Part shown: piece by piece, positions 36,169 to 43,186 of the stretch
How positions within the stretch are numbered: position 1 is the first letter of the stretch
Layout of the letters: each line of letters opens with the position of its first letter
Assembly: GCA_964654135.1 (NCBI GenBank)
Contig: CAZZHV010000001.1
Location: 30,967 to 94,966 of the forward strand
Origin: CAMLQK01 sp964654135
GTDB lineage: Bacteria; Patescibacteriota; Saccharimonadia; Saccharimonadales; UBA4665
Length of the DNA: 64,000 nt
Direction of reading: 5' to 3'
Position numbers and translations under genes: made by a program
The notes under the pieces: generated by a model
Databases searched by the model: none
Told to the model about the DNA's origin: nothing
What the model saw: only the letters and a program-made list of their open reading frames with translations

Positions 36169-37077
36169 ATGGTATCTACAAAAAAGAAACGAACGACCAC
36201 AAAGGTCGCAAAACCAACTGCGGCGCCAGCCAAGACTGCTCCAAAGTCGCTTGCTAAAAAGCAAGATCAAGAGCTGGCCAAGCCAACTGCTAAAACGCTT
36301 GTAGCTAAGGCAATTACCACAAACGATCTCTTTCGTTGGAACAAGTGGTTAGCATGGATTCATGCAATTCAGGGTATCGCTGTATTAGTTCTGAGCGCTA
36401 CGCGAACGTTCCCAGTAACAACAACTTATCTCTCGCCAAATCCTTTACTCGAAGGCAAGGTATCGCTGGTGTCTGCTACGCATCATATGTTTGATATAAA
36501 TATGGCCTGGCTCGTGGCTGGATTTTTCTTTACCTCTGCGATTGCTCACGGTGTTATCGCATCAGTATACCGAAAGCGCTATGAAACAGACCTGGAAACA
36601 GGTATTAACCGTCTCCGCTGGATAGAATACAGTGTGAGTGCTAGTTTGATGATGGTCGCTATCGGTCTTCTCAGCGGTGTGTACGATCTCTCGACACTCA
36701 TTATGCTGTTCATGTTCGTGTGCGTTATGAATCTTCTGGGATTTGCAATGGAAGTGTACAACCAAGGCAAGTCGCAGCCTAACTGGCTTGTGTATGGCAT
36801 TGGTTGTGTCGCCGGTATTGTGCCTTGGGTGGTAATTACACTGTATCTTATCGGTGCGAATGCATTTGGCTCAGGAAATATTCCAGGATTTGTATATTGG
36901 ATTTATGCCAGCATCTTTATTTGCTTTAGCAGCTTTGCGGTCAATATGTATCTGCAATACAAAAAGAAAGGTAAGTGGGCGGACTACCTGTATGGTGAAC
37001 GTATGTACATGATCTTGAGCTTGGTGGCCAAGACAGTACTTGCATGGCAGGTATTCGCAGGCAGCCTACGACCATAA
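36169..37077 (+). CDS. Heliorhodopsin
   Basis: The 302-residue protein has a Lys/Ala-rich N-terminal tail of about 50 residues followed by seven hydrophobic segments. Family-specific stretches are SATHHMFDINMAWLVAGFFF, RWIEYSVSASLMMVAIGLLSG and, in helix 7, MILSLVAKTVLAWQVFAG, where the Lys is the expected retinal Schiff-base residue. Heliorhodopsins face the membrane in the opposite sense to type 1 rhodopsins; their role is probably sensory or regulatory. The extended basic N-terminus would be cytoplasmic. No carotenoid cleavage gene lies nearby. The longer GTG reading from 36154 includes the promoter and is not chosen. Confidence 0.88.
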   Translation: MVSTKKKRTTTKVAKPTAAPAKTAPKSLAKKQDQELAKPTAKTLVAKAITTNDLFRWNKWLAWIHAIQGIAVLVLSATRTFPVTTTYLSPNPLLEGKVSLVSATHHMFDINMAWLVAGFFFTSAIAHGVIASVYRKRYETDLETGINRLRWIEYSVSASLMMVAIGLLSGVYDLSTLIMLFMFVCVMNLLGFAMEVYNQGKSQPNWLVYGIGCVAGIVPWVVITLYLIGANAFGSGNIPGFVYWIYASIFICFSSFAVNMYLQYKKKGKWADYLYGERMYMILSLVAKTVLAWQVFAGSLRP

Positions 37078-37078
37078 T

Positions 37079-37702
37079 ATGCGGACACTCCTTTTTGATT
37101 TTGACGGCACTATTGCCGATAGTTTTCAGGTAGTAACTGAGATTTTCTATGAATTGACCGGTCACGAACGCATCGAAGATCCAGTAGAAATTGAGCGCCT
37201 GCGACGGTTGCCAATGACTAAAGTGGTCAAAGAGCTACACGTTACGCCTCTGTTAATCCCGCGTCTCCTCATGAAAGGCCGCAAGATGATGGGCGAGCAT
37301 CTTCATGAAGTGCCAGTGTTCGACACGATGACCGAAACGCTCGCAGCATTAAAAGAAAAGGGCTACATGCTCTATATTATGAGTTCAAATAGTACTCATA
37401 ACGTAAAACACTACTTGGAAATTAAAAAGCTGGATACATATTTTACAGAAGTTCACGGCGGCATCGGGCTTTTAAGCAAAGCATCTGCTATCCGAAAGGT
37501 CATGCGCCAAAACGGGCTGACCGCAGATGAATGTGTGTATATTGGCGACGAATCGCGCGATATTGATGGGGCCAAACGCGCAGGTGTGGCTGTTATATCT
37601 GTTGGTTGGGGGTATAATAACCCTGAACTATTGAAATCACGTGAGCCGAATGTGCTCGTGATGCGTCCTAAAGAATTATTAGAAGCTGTTGAGAAGGTTT
37701 AA
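37079..37702 (+). CDS. HAD-family hydrolase
   Basis: The 207-residue protein has the nucleophile motif FDFDGTIADS, a helical cap, MSSNSTHNVKHYL (motif II) and YIGDESRDIDGAKRAGVAVISVGWG (motifs III and IV), in the phosphoglycolate phosphatase/pyrophosphatase class. It starts 1 nt after the heliorhodopsin stop, indicating an operon. Substrate not assignable. Confidence 0.9.
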   Translation: MRTLLFDFDGTIADSFQVVTEIFYELTGHERIEDPVEIERLRRLPMTKVVKELHVTPLLIPRLLMKGRKMMGEHLHEVPVFDTMTETLAALKEKGYMLYIMSSNSTHNVKHYLEIKKLDTYFTEVHGGIGLLSKASAIRKVMRQNGLTADECVYIGDESRDIDGAKRAGVAVISVGWGYNNPELLKSREPNVLVMRPKELLEAVEKV

Positions 37703-37706
37703 ACAT

Positions 37707-38954
37707 ATGCAAAGAGTTATTATTGAAAAATTAGTTCATGGTGGACAGGGACTTGCTACATCCGAAGAGGGACGTAAGATTTTTGTTTGGGGTGCACTTC
37801 CTGGCGAAACTGTAAACGTTCGTGTCATCAAGAAGAAGCGTTCGTATTCGGAGGCGATTGCCGAAGAAATAATCCAGGCTTCACCGGAGCGCATTGAACC
37901 ACGGGAATCAAACTATTTGGCGACTAGTCCATGGCAGATTATTAATTTTGATGTAGAAAATGACTACAAAAAGCGTATTGTCGAAGAACTTTTTACTCAG
38001 GCACACGTGCCAATCCCTGATTTTTCTATGACGACCGCTGGTCCAGAGTGGCATTACCGCAATAAAATGGAATACAGCTTTTGGGGTGACGATGACGGCT
38101 TGCATCTTGCGCTGCACAACCGTGGCTCTCATCTTAAGACAATTGTGCAGGGTAGCGAGCTTGCGCTCGAAGCTTTAGACCAGGGCGCAAACGCAGTTCT
38201 TACTCAGTTGCAAAAGATCAGTCCGCGTGCCGGAGATTTGAAGACAATAATTGTTCGATGTTCGCAAAAAGGTGATGTAGTTGCATCATTGTTTACTAAG
38301 CGCGAAGATTTCCATCACATTGAGTTGCCAGAAGGCATTAAAGGCCTCCGTGTTTACTATTCAAACCCAAAGAGCCCAGCCAGCGTTCCAACTAAGTTGC
38401 TCTATGAGCTTGGCGACGCAACTCTGACAGACGAGCTTCTTGGCCGTCAGTTTACTTACGATAGTGACTCATTCTTCCAGGTTAATATTCCTGCTTTTGA
38501 GGCAGCTCTGAGTCGCATCAAAGAACATGGCCAAGCTGACACTTTAGTGGATATGTATGCCGGCGTTGGCAGCATTGGCTTGAGCGTGGCAGCAAGCAAA
38601 GTACAGCTCGTGGAGGCTGACGCCGCAACTGCAGCAATGGCACGTACCAATGCAGAGAGCGATAGCGTTGACGCTGAAGTTATCGAAGCGCCAACCGAAA
38701 AAGTGCTCGACTATATTCCATCTGATGAAACAGTTATTTTTGACCCACCACGTGCTGGCCTGCACGACAAAGTTGTCAAGCGTACGCTTGAGGCAAAGCC
38801 GCCAAAGGTTATCTACCTTAGCTGTAATCCAGCAACCCAGGCACGCGACCTAGCGCTCCTGCAAGAAGCATACGAGATTACCTATTTTGAAGGCTTTAAC
38901 TTCTTCCCACACACGCCCCACATCGAAACACTCGCAGTACTGGTTCGCAAGTAG
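37707..38954 (+). CDS. RNA uracil-C5 methyltransferase (RlmD/TrmA family)
   Basis: The 415-residue protein has an N-terminal TRAM domain (IIEKLVHGGQGLA), MYAGVGSIGLSVA (SAM site), IFDPPRAGLHDKV and YLSCNPATQARDL, where the Cys is the nucleophile. It methylates U in rRNA or tRNA. There is no CX5CX2C iron-sulfur cluster as in RumA. ATG 37707 lies 5 nt after the HAD stop. Confidence 0.92.
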   Translation: MQRVIIEKLVHGGQGLATSEEGRKIFVWGALPGETVNVRVIKKKRSYSEAIAEEIIQASPERIEPRESNYLATSPWQIINFDVENDYKKRIVEELFTQAHVPIPDFSMTTAGPEWHYRNKMEYSFWGDDDGLHLALHNRGSHLKTIVQGSELALEALDQGANAVLTQLQKISPRAGDLKTIIVRCSQKGDVVASLFTKREDFHHIELPEGIKGLRVYYSNPKSPASVPTKLLYELGDATLTDELLGRQFTYDSDSFFQVNIPAFEAALSRIKEHGQADTLVDMYAGVGSIGLSVAASKVQLVEADAATAAMARTNAESDSVDAEVIEAPTEKVLDYIPSDETVIFDPPRAGLHDKVVKRTLEAKPPKVIYLSCNPATQARDLALLQEAYEITYFEGFNFFPHTPHIETLAVLVRK

Positions 38955-39398
38955 CTAACCGTAAATACTGGTACAGTCTGGGCTTAACATTGGCAGCACG
39001 TGATATTCGTCTCGTGCTTGCTCAAGACCTGCGATCATATTGTCGAGCAGTATACTATCTTGATCTTCAAAAGGTTCGAAAGTTTCTGTACCATTAAAGC
39101 CGATTGCTCCTACGAGTACAATACGCGATAACTTAAAGCTATTTTCGTATTGCTCATCGGGGATGCGAAGGCATAACCCAACTCCATCGGTAAAACCTCT
39201 TAGGCCAGGTATACGGGTACGGCAAGGTGCGATTTTGCATGTATCATCTGCCAAAATTTTGCTTTCTGCCCGTAGAGCTAGCCGACCCATGAATCCGGAC
39301 CGCGTAAGCTCACAGAGATCGAATGCCTGAATCGCCTCTAGCAAGTCCCGTTGCGCCGCTAGGTCGAGTTTGTAGTGGAGCGGGGAATGATATTCCAT
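38955..39398 (-). CDS. Hypothetical protein, about 147 aa
   Basis: A soluble, mixed alpha/beta sequence with several Cys (FDLCELT, DTCKIAPC, PDCTSIYG). I recognise no family. The start is put at the second ATG because TACAAT overlaps the first one and lies 9 nt before this one. It converges on the methyltransferase gene with no gap between stops and no terminator. Confidence 0.6.
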   Translation of the reverse strand: MEYHSPLHYKLDLAAQRDLLEAIQAFDLCELTRSGFMGRLALRAESKILADDTCKIAPCRTRIPGLRGFTDGVGLCLRIPDEQYENSFKLSRIVLVGAIGFNGTETFEPFEDQDSILLDNMIAGLEQARDEYHVLPMLSPDCTSIYG

Positions 39399-39449
39399 TG
39401 TAGGCATATTGTACGGTTTACGTTCGCGTCGGCCAACCAGATTATCTGT

Positions 39450-39462
39450 TATACTAATGGCA
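39450..39462 (+). promoter_or_regulatory. -10 box of leaderless PD-(D/E)XK gene
   Basis: TATACT (39450-39455) lies 7 nt before the ATG at 39463. Confidence 0.45.
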
Positions 39463-40272
39463 ATGGCTTACAACAACTATTGGAGGGAACGCTCGCAGCC
39501 GTACAAGCCCGGGCAGACGGCGCCGTTTAAGGTGAGCCGAAGCAAGATCGAGCTTTTTATGCAGTGTCCACGCTGTTTTTGGCTTGATGCACGTCTCAAA
39601 ATAACACGGCCAAATAGTCCTCCATTTAACATCAACAAAGCCATCGACGAGTTATTCAAAAAAGAATTTGATGGCTATCGTGCCAAGGGTGAACCACACC
39701 CAATCATGGTAGAGAATAAGGTAACCGCCGTACCATTTGTCCACGAAAAAATGGATGAATGGCGGGAAAACTTCGTCGGTGTCGTGCACGTGCACGAACC
39801 AACAAATTTGCATGTTTTTGGAGCAGTTGACGACCTTTGGGTCTCGCCGTCCGGTGAAGTTATTGTCGTAGACTACAAGGCTACCGCCAAAGACAAAGAA
39901 GTTAGTATTAGTGCTGGCTGGCAAATTAGCTACAAGCGCCAAATGGAAGTTTACCAGTGGCTACTTCGCCAGAATGGCTTTAACGTTGCCGACACGGGTT
40001 ACTTTGTATATACCAATGGTCGCTTTGACCTCGATGGTTTTAACGATCGACTCGAATTTAAGACAAAACTTATACCGTACACTGGCAAAGCAGATTGGGT
40101 TGAGCCAACACTCCAAAAAATGAAAGCCTGCATGGACGGTGACATGCCTCCTACGGGCGATAGTATTATGGGCGGCGAATGCGAATTCTGCGCTTACGCT
40201 CGTAGTCGCACCGAGCTCACGCTTAAGGCAATTCAGCAACGCACAGTAAAGCCTAAGAAAATCCAAGGATAA
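39463..40272 (+). CDS. PD-(D/E)XK nuclease family protein (RecB/Cas4-like)
   Basis: The 269-residue protein has SKIELFMQCPRCFWLDARL near the N-terminus, then GAVDDLWVSPSGEVIVVDYKAT (the D-x-D...VVDYK catalytic core), and GECEFCAYAR at the C-terminus. The Cys in QCPRC and CEFC could hold a [4Fe-4S] cluster as in Cas4 and AddB. There are no CRISPR arrays or cas genes nearby, so a DNA repair role is more likely. Confidence 0.85.
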   Translation: MAYNNYWRERSQPYKPGQTAPFKVSRSKIELFMQCPRCFWLDARLKITRPNSPPFNINKAIDELFKKEFDGYRAKGEPHPIMVENKVTAVPFVHEKMDEWRENFVGVVHVHEPTNLHVFGAVDDLWVSPSGEVIVVDYKATAKDKEVSISAGWQISYKRQMEVYQWLLRQNGFNVADTGYFVYTNGRFDLDGFNDRLEFKTKLIPYTGKADWVEPTLQKMKACMDGDMPPTGDSIMGGECEFCAYARSRTELTLKAIQQRTVKPKKIQG

Positions 40273-40273
40273 T

Positions 40274-40303
40274 AAAAAACAGCTCCAAAAGGGGCTGTTT
40301 TTA
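40274..40303 (+). terminator. Terminator after the PD-(D/E)XK gene
   Basis: AAAAACAGCtCC / GGgGCTGTTTTT with a 4-nt loop. Confidence 0.88.
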
Positions 40304-40326
40304 CGTATAAGACTTGTGTATGGGGA

Positions 40327-40910
40327 GACAAGCAGATTAATGGAAACGGGTGTGCGCTGGGGCGCGAGAGTTCGACCGTAGTCGGATTCATCGCGCTCCC
40401 AGCACATCAGATTTACTCGGTACCCGCGGCGTTACTTGCGACCAGGTCGCTTGTGGAGTTCGCCGAGAGCGAGGCCGATCTGAAGACGTGCATCCATCTC
40501 ACTCCGACTCGCGGACGTGGTCATGCCGGCTGCGACTCCTCGGTCTGGTCCGTGTTGCGGACGCTGTTGAAGTAGATCCTCATGAGCTTGCAGCTCGGGT
40601 CACGTGCGTCGAGCGCCTCGCGGATTGCGTTGGGCCTGTACTCGCCGAGTTTGGCGGTGACCGCGTCGGCGATTTCCGTGGCGATGCGCAGCTGCCTCTT
40701 GCGATGTAGCTTGAGTGCCAGGTGTGTGAGTACGGCAGCGATGACGCTGCTGGTCAGGCTGATCAGAAATGCTTCGAGCATAGCGTGTACCTCACTTTTC
40801 GGTGATGGATGGAGCTAGCGGGTAGGGTTTTTGCGTTTCCTTTCGAAATGGGGAGCTAACCTAAGGCAAAACCTTAGACTTGCTTCCCATTTCGGTATAA
40901 TCTGCTTGTC
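40327..40910 (-). repeat. Cassette E end repeats and hairpins
   Basis: GACAAGCAGATTA (40327-40339) is perfectly inverted as TAATCTGCTTGTC (40898-40910), flanking the gene. The 3' hairpin pairs GCTGGG-GCGCGA (40356-40367) with TCGCGC-t-CCCAGC (40391-40403) around an inner CGAC-cgta-GTCG. The leader holds a second two-tier hairpin: CGAAATGGGGAGC (40844-40856) with GCTTCCCATTTCG (40882-40894), one mismatch, around CTAAGG-caaaa-CCTTAG. Confidence 0.8.
40521..40781 (-). CDS. GC-rich cassette E gene: small membrane-anchored protein
   Basis: The 86-residue protein has an N-terminal hydrophobic segment (FLISLTSSVIAAVLTHLAL) and a basic, then acidic cytosolic part (KLHRKRQLRIATEIADAV). Codons are GC-biased. 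ATG is preceded by GTGAGGTA. Third member of a tandem array of single-gene cassettes (G, F, E), all transcribed leftwards. No family recognised. Confidence 0.65.
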   Translation of the reverse strand: MLEAFLISLTSSVIAAVLTHLALKLHRKRQLRIATEIADAVTAKLGEYRPNAIREALDARDPSCKLMRIYFNSVRNTDQTEESQPA

Positions 40911-40950
40911 AAAAAACTCCTGCAAAACAAATGTCTACAAGATAAGTATA

Positions 40951-40979
40951 ATTATACCATATTTACGCTTATTTGTCAC
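40951..40979 (-). promoter_or_regulatory. Promoter of cassette E
   Basis: On the minus strand GTGACA (40974-40979), 17-bp spacer, TATAAT (40951-40956). It is nearly identical to the cassette F promoter, including flanks (ACAAGATAA...ATTATACCA). Leader about 160 nt. Confidence 0.88.
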
Positions 40980-40987
40980 TGTGTTAA

Positions 40988-41013
40988 GCGGTTTTTTTGT
41001 AATAAAAAACCGC
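40988..41013. terminator. Terminator of cassette F
   Basis: GCGGTTTTTT / AAAAAACCGC hairpin with a short loop, bidirectional, just upstream of the cassette E promoter. Confidence 0.85.
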
Positions 41014-41056
41014 AGTCGATGTGCGGGATGTATTGGACGACGATAAGTTGGGGTAG

Positions 41057-42089
41057 AACAGTAGATTGCATGGTGTGAGGGTGGGCGCGGATGACGCGAG
41101 AGTTTCGACTGCGTAATCGCAGGAACTTCGCGCCACCCGGCCACCATCATGTTTTACCCGTTACGCTGGTGCGTAGCCCTCCGTTCTGGATCGATCGTGC
41201 TAGGTCAGTCCTTGTTCTTGGCCCAGTCGCCGGTGAGGTTGATGGAGCCGCTGAAGCCGGACGTGTTGTTCAGGCCACTGCCGTTGGGTCGCGGGGTGCG
41301 ACGCGGCTGCGGAGCCGGACGTGCGGGACGTGCTGCAGGTGCAGGCTCCTCGACGACCTCGACGGGACGGGTGTCCTCTTCGACGGGTACGTCGTGGTGC
41401 TTCTCCTCGACCGGTGTGGTCGGGCGCTGCGGTGTGCGGGACTGCTGCTGTGCGAGGCGGTTGGCCCTCGGTGCGGTCCTGTCGGTCTCGACGGGCTCTT
41501 CGCGGACGACCTGCTGCCGACGCACGGGGTGCTCTGCCTCCGTCGTGTCGTCGCTGTTGCGGCGCTTGGCGGGACGCAGGGCAGCGAGGCTGTCCTTGAG
41601 CTGCTCGTCGGTGAGACCGTTGTCGTGGTGCAGGAGACGCAGGCGCTGGGCCTTGGTCAGTTCCGGCTTGGTGTCGGAGTCGCCACGGACCATGCGCTGG
41701 TAGGAGCCACGGAAGACTTCCTGGAAAGCGCGGAGGACCATGAACTTGGCACGGAGCTTGAAGCCATGCATGCGGATCGTCTTGCTGAGCTTCCAGCTCC
41801 TGGTGAACAGGAGGATGAAGACCAGCGGGGCGCTGTAGCCGAGGACCATGCCGATGATGCCGACCAGACCCCAGAAGAGGTTGGGCGCGAAGCTCGACAG
41901 GATGAACATCACGAGGATGGCGAAGCCAATCCCAGCAATGAGCCTGACGAGGCCAGTGAACGATTTGATCACAGGATTTCTCCAGTGTAGGGCGACAAAG
42001 TCGCGGGTGGGTTTTCCCCGGATGGGAGGTCTATCTACAAGTATTGTAAACAGGCTTCCCAACCGGGATTTTTCATGCAATCTACTGTT
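41057..42089 (-). repeat. Cassette F end repeats and 3' hairpin
   Basis: AACAGTAGATTGCATG (41057-41072) is perfectly inverted as CATGCAATCTACTGTT (42074-42089), 16 bp, about 1 kb apart. The 3' hairpin pairs GGGTGGGCGCG (41079-41089) with CGCGCCACCC (41129-41138), one bulge, around CTGCG-taat-CGCAG (41109-41122). Confidence 0.85.
41205..41972 (-). CDS. GC-rich cassette F gene: two-TM protein with long charged tail
   Basis: The 255-residue protein has hydrophobic segments at about residues 8-28 (LIAGIGFAILVMFILSS) and 32-55 (LFWGLVGIIGMVLGYSAPLVFILLF), then about 190 hydrophilic residues with a low-complexity Pro/Arg/Glu-rich region, ending in GSINLTGDWAKNKD. GTG at 41972 follows ACTGGAGAAAT. 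Codons are strongly GC-biased. No family recognised; a membrane-tethered scaffold is possible. Confidence 0.7.
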   Translation of the reverse strand: MIKSFTGLVRLIAGIGFAILVMFILSSFAPNLFWGLVGIIGMVLGYSAPLVFILLFTRSWKLSKTIRMHGFKLRAKFMVLRAFQEVFRGSYQRMVRGDSDTKPELTKAQRLRLLHHDNGLTDEQLKDSLAALRPAKRRNSDDTTEAEHPVRRQQVVREEPVETDRTAPRANRLAQQQSRTPQRPTTPVEEKHHDVPVEEDTRPVEVVEEPAPAARPARPAPQPRRTPRPNGSGLNNTSGFSGSINLTGDWAKNKD

Positions 42090-42141
42090 AAAAAACACTC
42101 GGAAACACTCACTGTAACAGGGGTCTCACAAGATAAAGTTT

Positions 42142-42170
42142 ATTATACCACAATTATGCTTACTTGTCAC
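42142..42170 (-). promoter_or_regulatory. Promoter of cassette F
   Basis: On the minus strand GTGACA (42165-42170), 17-bp spacer, TATAAT (42142-42147). Leader of about 165 nt containing the conserved stretch TTCCGAGTGTTTTTTAACAG. Confidence 0.9.
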
Positions 42171-42192
42171 TATGCTTATGCTATTTCTAGAT

Positions 42193-42216
42193 ACAAAAAA
42201 ACCGCCTTAGGCGGTG
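42193..42216 (-). terminator. Terminator of cassette G
   Basis: On the minus strand ACCGCC-ta-AGGCGGT followed by TTTTTT, directly upstream of the cassette F promoter. Confidence 0.9.
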
Positions 42217-42237
42217 AAGATATCTAGGGGTGAAACG

Positions 42238-42933
42238 GTAGATTGGTAAGGGGAGTTGGGGTGGCGCAGGGGCGTGGATTGTCTCGAAAGACATAGATTT
42301 CCACGCCGCCTGCGCTCCCGTTGTTGGCTGTGTAGCCCGTCAGTGGAAAGAGCGGTTGCTCAAGCCTTGGCTAGTTGCCGGTGTTGGTTGTTCAGGCGCT
42401 GACGCCGGTGGTGCTGCGTCGCCGCTGCGTGAGCCGCTCCTTGGCCGAGCCGATCGTCTTGGCGCCCTTGTAGGCGTACAGGAAGACCGCGAACGGCGCG
42501 AGGGCGATGGCCACGTAGTCCTTGACGCGCAGGCCGCGGACACGAGCACCCCACAGGGTGACGGCGCCGAAGAGGCCGCTGCACGCGATCCAGTACCAGA
42601 CGACCAGCATGACGCTGTGCTTCACGAGCTGCCAGACGGTGTCGACCTCCTTGAAGAGGGCGAAGGCGCCGACGACCAGCAGGATGACCGCGAACAGGCC
42701 GAGGGTCTTCTGGTTGGAGACCTCGACGTCGCCGGCGGTGGCGTTGGTGGTCGGGGTGCTGGCAGGCGCGTTGCTCGCGTCCTTGCCGGTGTTGATGGGC
42801 TGAGTCACGATGTGACTCCTTTCCGGGTTGTTGGCCAAAGGCCAGGGTGAGCTCGATTCCCATTTGGGAGCGAGGGAGCCTATGCAGATTAACCGCACAC
42901 GCTTTCTCGCTCTCAAAATACTTACCAATCTAC
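42238..42933 (-). repeat. Cassette G end repeats and 3' hairpin
   Basis: GTAGATTGGTAAG (42238-42250) is perfectly inverted as CTTACCAATCTAC (42921-42933). The 3' hairpin pairs GCGCAGG...GCGTGG (42264-42277) with CCACGC..CCTGCGC (42301-42315) around TGTCT-cgaa-AGACA (42280-42293). Confidence 0.82.
42392..42808 (-). CDS. GC-rich cassette G gene: membrane protein, 138 aa
   Basis: The protein has a hydrophilic Thr/Asn/Ala-rich N-terminus of about 30 residues and three hydrophobic segments (LGLFAVILLVVGAFALF, VMLVVWYWIACSGLFGAVTL, VAIALAPFAVFLYAY), then a basic tail. GTG at 42808 follows GGAAAGGAG. Codons are GC-biased. No family recognised. Confidence 0.7.
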   Translation of the reverse strand: MTQPINTGKDASNAPASTPTTNATAGDVEVSNQKTLGLFAVILLVVGAFALFKEVDTVWQLVKHSVMLVVWYWIACSGLFGAVTLWGARVRGLRVKDYVAIALAPFAVFLYAYKGAKTIGSAKERLTQRRRSTTGVSA

Positions 42934-42982
42934 TTGTAAAAAAGCACTCGGAACAGATACAAATCGCTCACAAGTTAGGGTA

Positions 42983-43011
42983 ATTTTACGTCTTTTTTAC
43001 ATTTTTGTCAA
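42983..43011 (-). promoter_or_regulatory. Promoter of cassette G
   Basis: On the minus strand TTGACA (43006-43011), 17-bp spacer, TAAAAT (42983-42988). The leader carries TTCCGAGTGCTTTTTTACAA, shared with cassette F. Confidence 0.85.
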
Positions 43012-43052
43012 ATGCACCGCAAAACAGTGGTCACATATGTTGATCAGCATGC

Positions 43053-43066
43053 TATACTATAAGTAC
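43053..43066 (+). promoter_or_regulatory. -10 box of the serS leader
   Basis: TATACT (43053-43058) lies 8 nt before the leader-peptide ATG, so the transcript would begin at or next to that codon. Confidence 0.6.
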
Positions 43067-43120
43067 ATGAAGGTTCCACGCGATTATCTAAGTTCTAGCT
43101 TTCGTTCGAGTCGACAATAG
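43067..43120 (+). CDS. Serine-rich leader peptide of serS (17 aa)
   Basis: The ORF reads MKVPRDYLSSSFRSSRQ and ends in TAG. Five of its last nine residues are Ser, spelled AGT, TCT, AGC, TCG and AGT, so both serine codon families are sampled. The stop codon lies inside a terminator hairpin that precedes serS. This is the arrangement of amino-acid attenuation: ribosomes stalled for charged tRNA-Ser would change leader folding and let transcription into serS. The peptide starts at a leaderless ATG. Confidence 0.65.
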   Translation: MKVPRDYLSSSFRSSRQ

Positions 43121-43131
43121 TCGGCTTTTTA
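43109..43131 (+). terminator. Attenuator terminator in the serS leader
   Basis: AGTCGAC (43109-43115), loop aata, GTCGGCT (43120-43126) with one G-T pair, followed by TTTT. A second T-run lies at 43134-43139. It sits 55 nt before serS. Confidence 0.65.
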
Positions 43132-43186
43132 TACTTTTTACCATTTTTTATATTGCATGTAACTTCTAAAAACAAAGGAATTTCCG

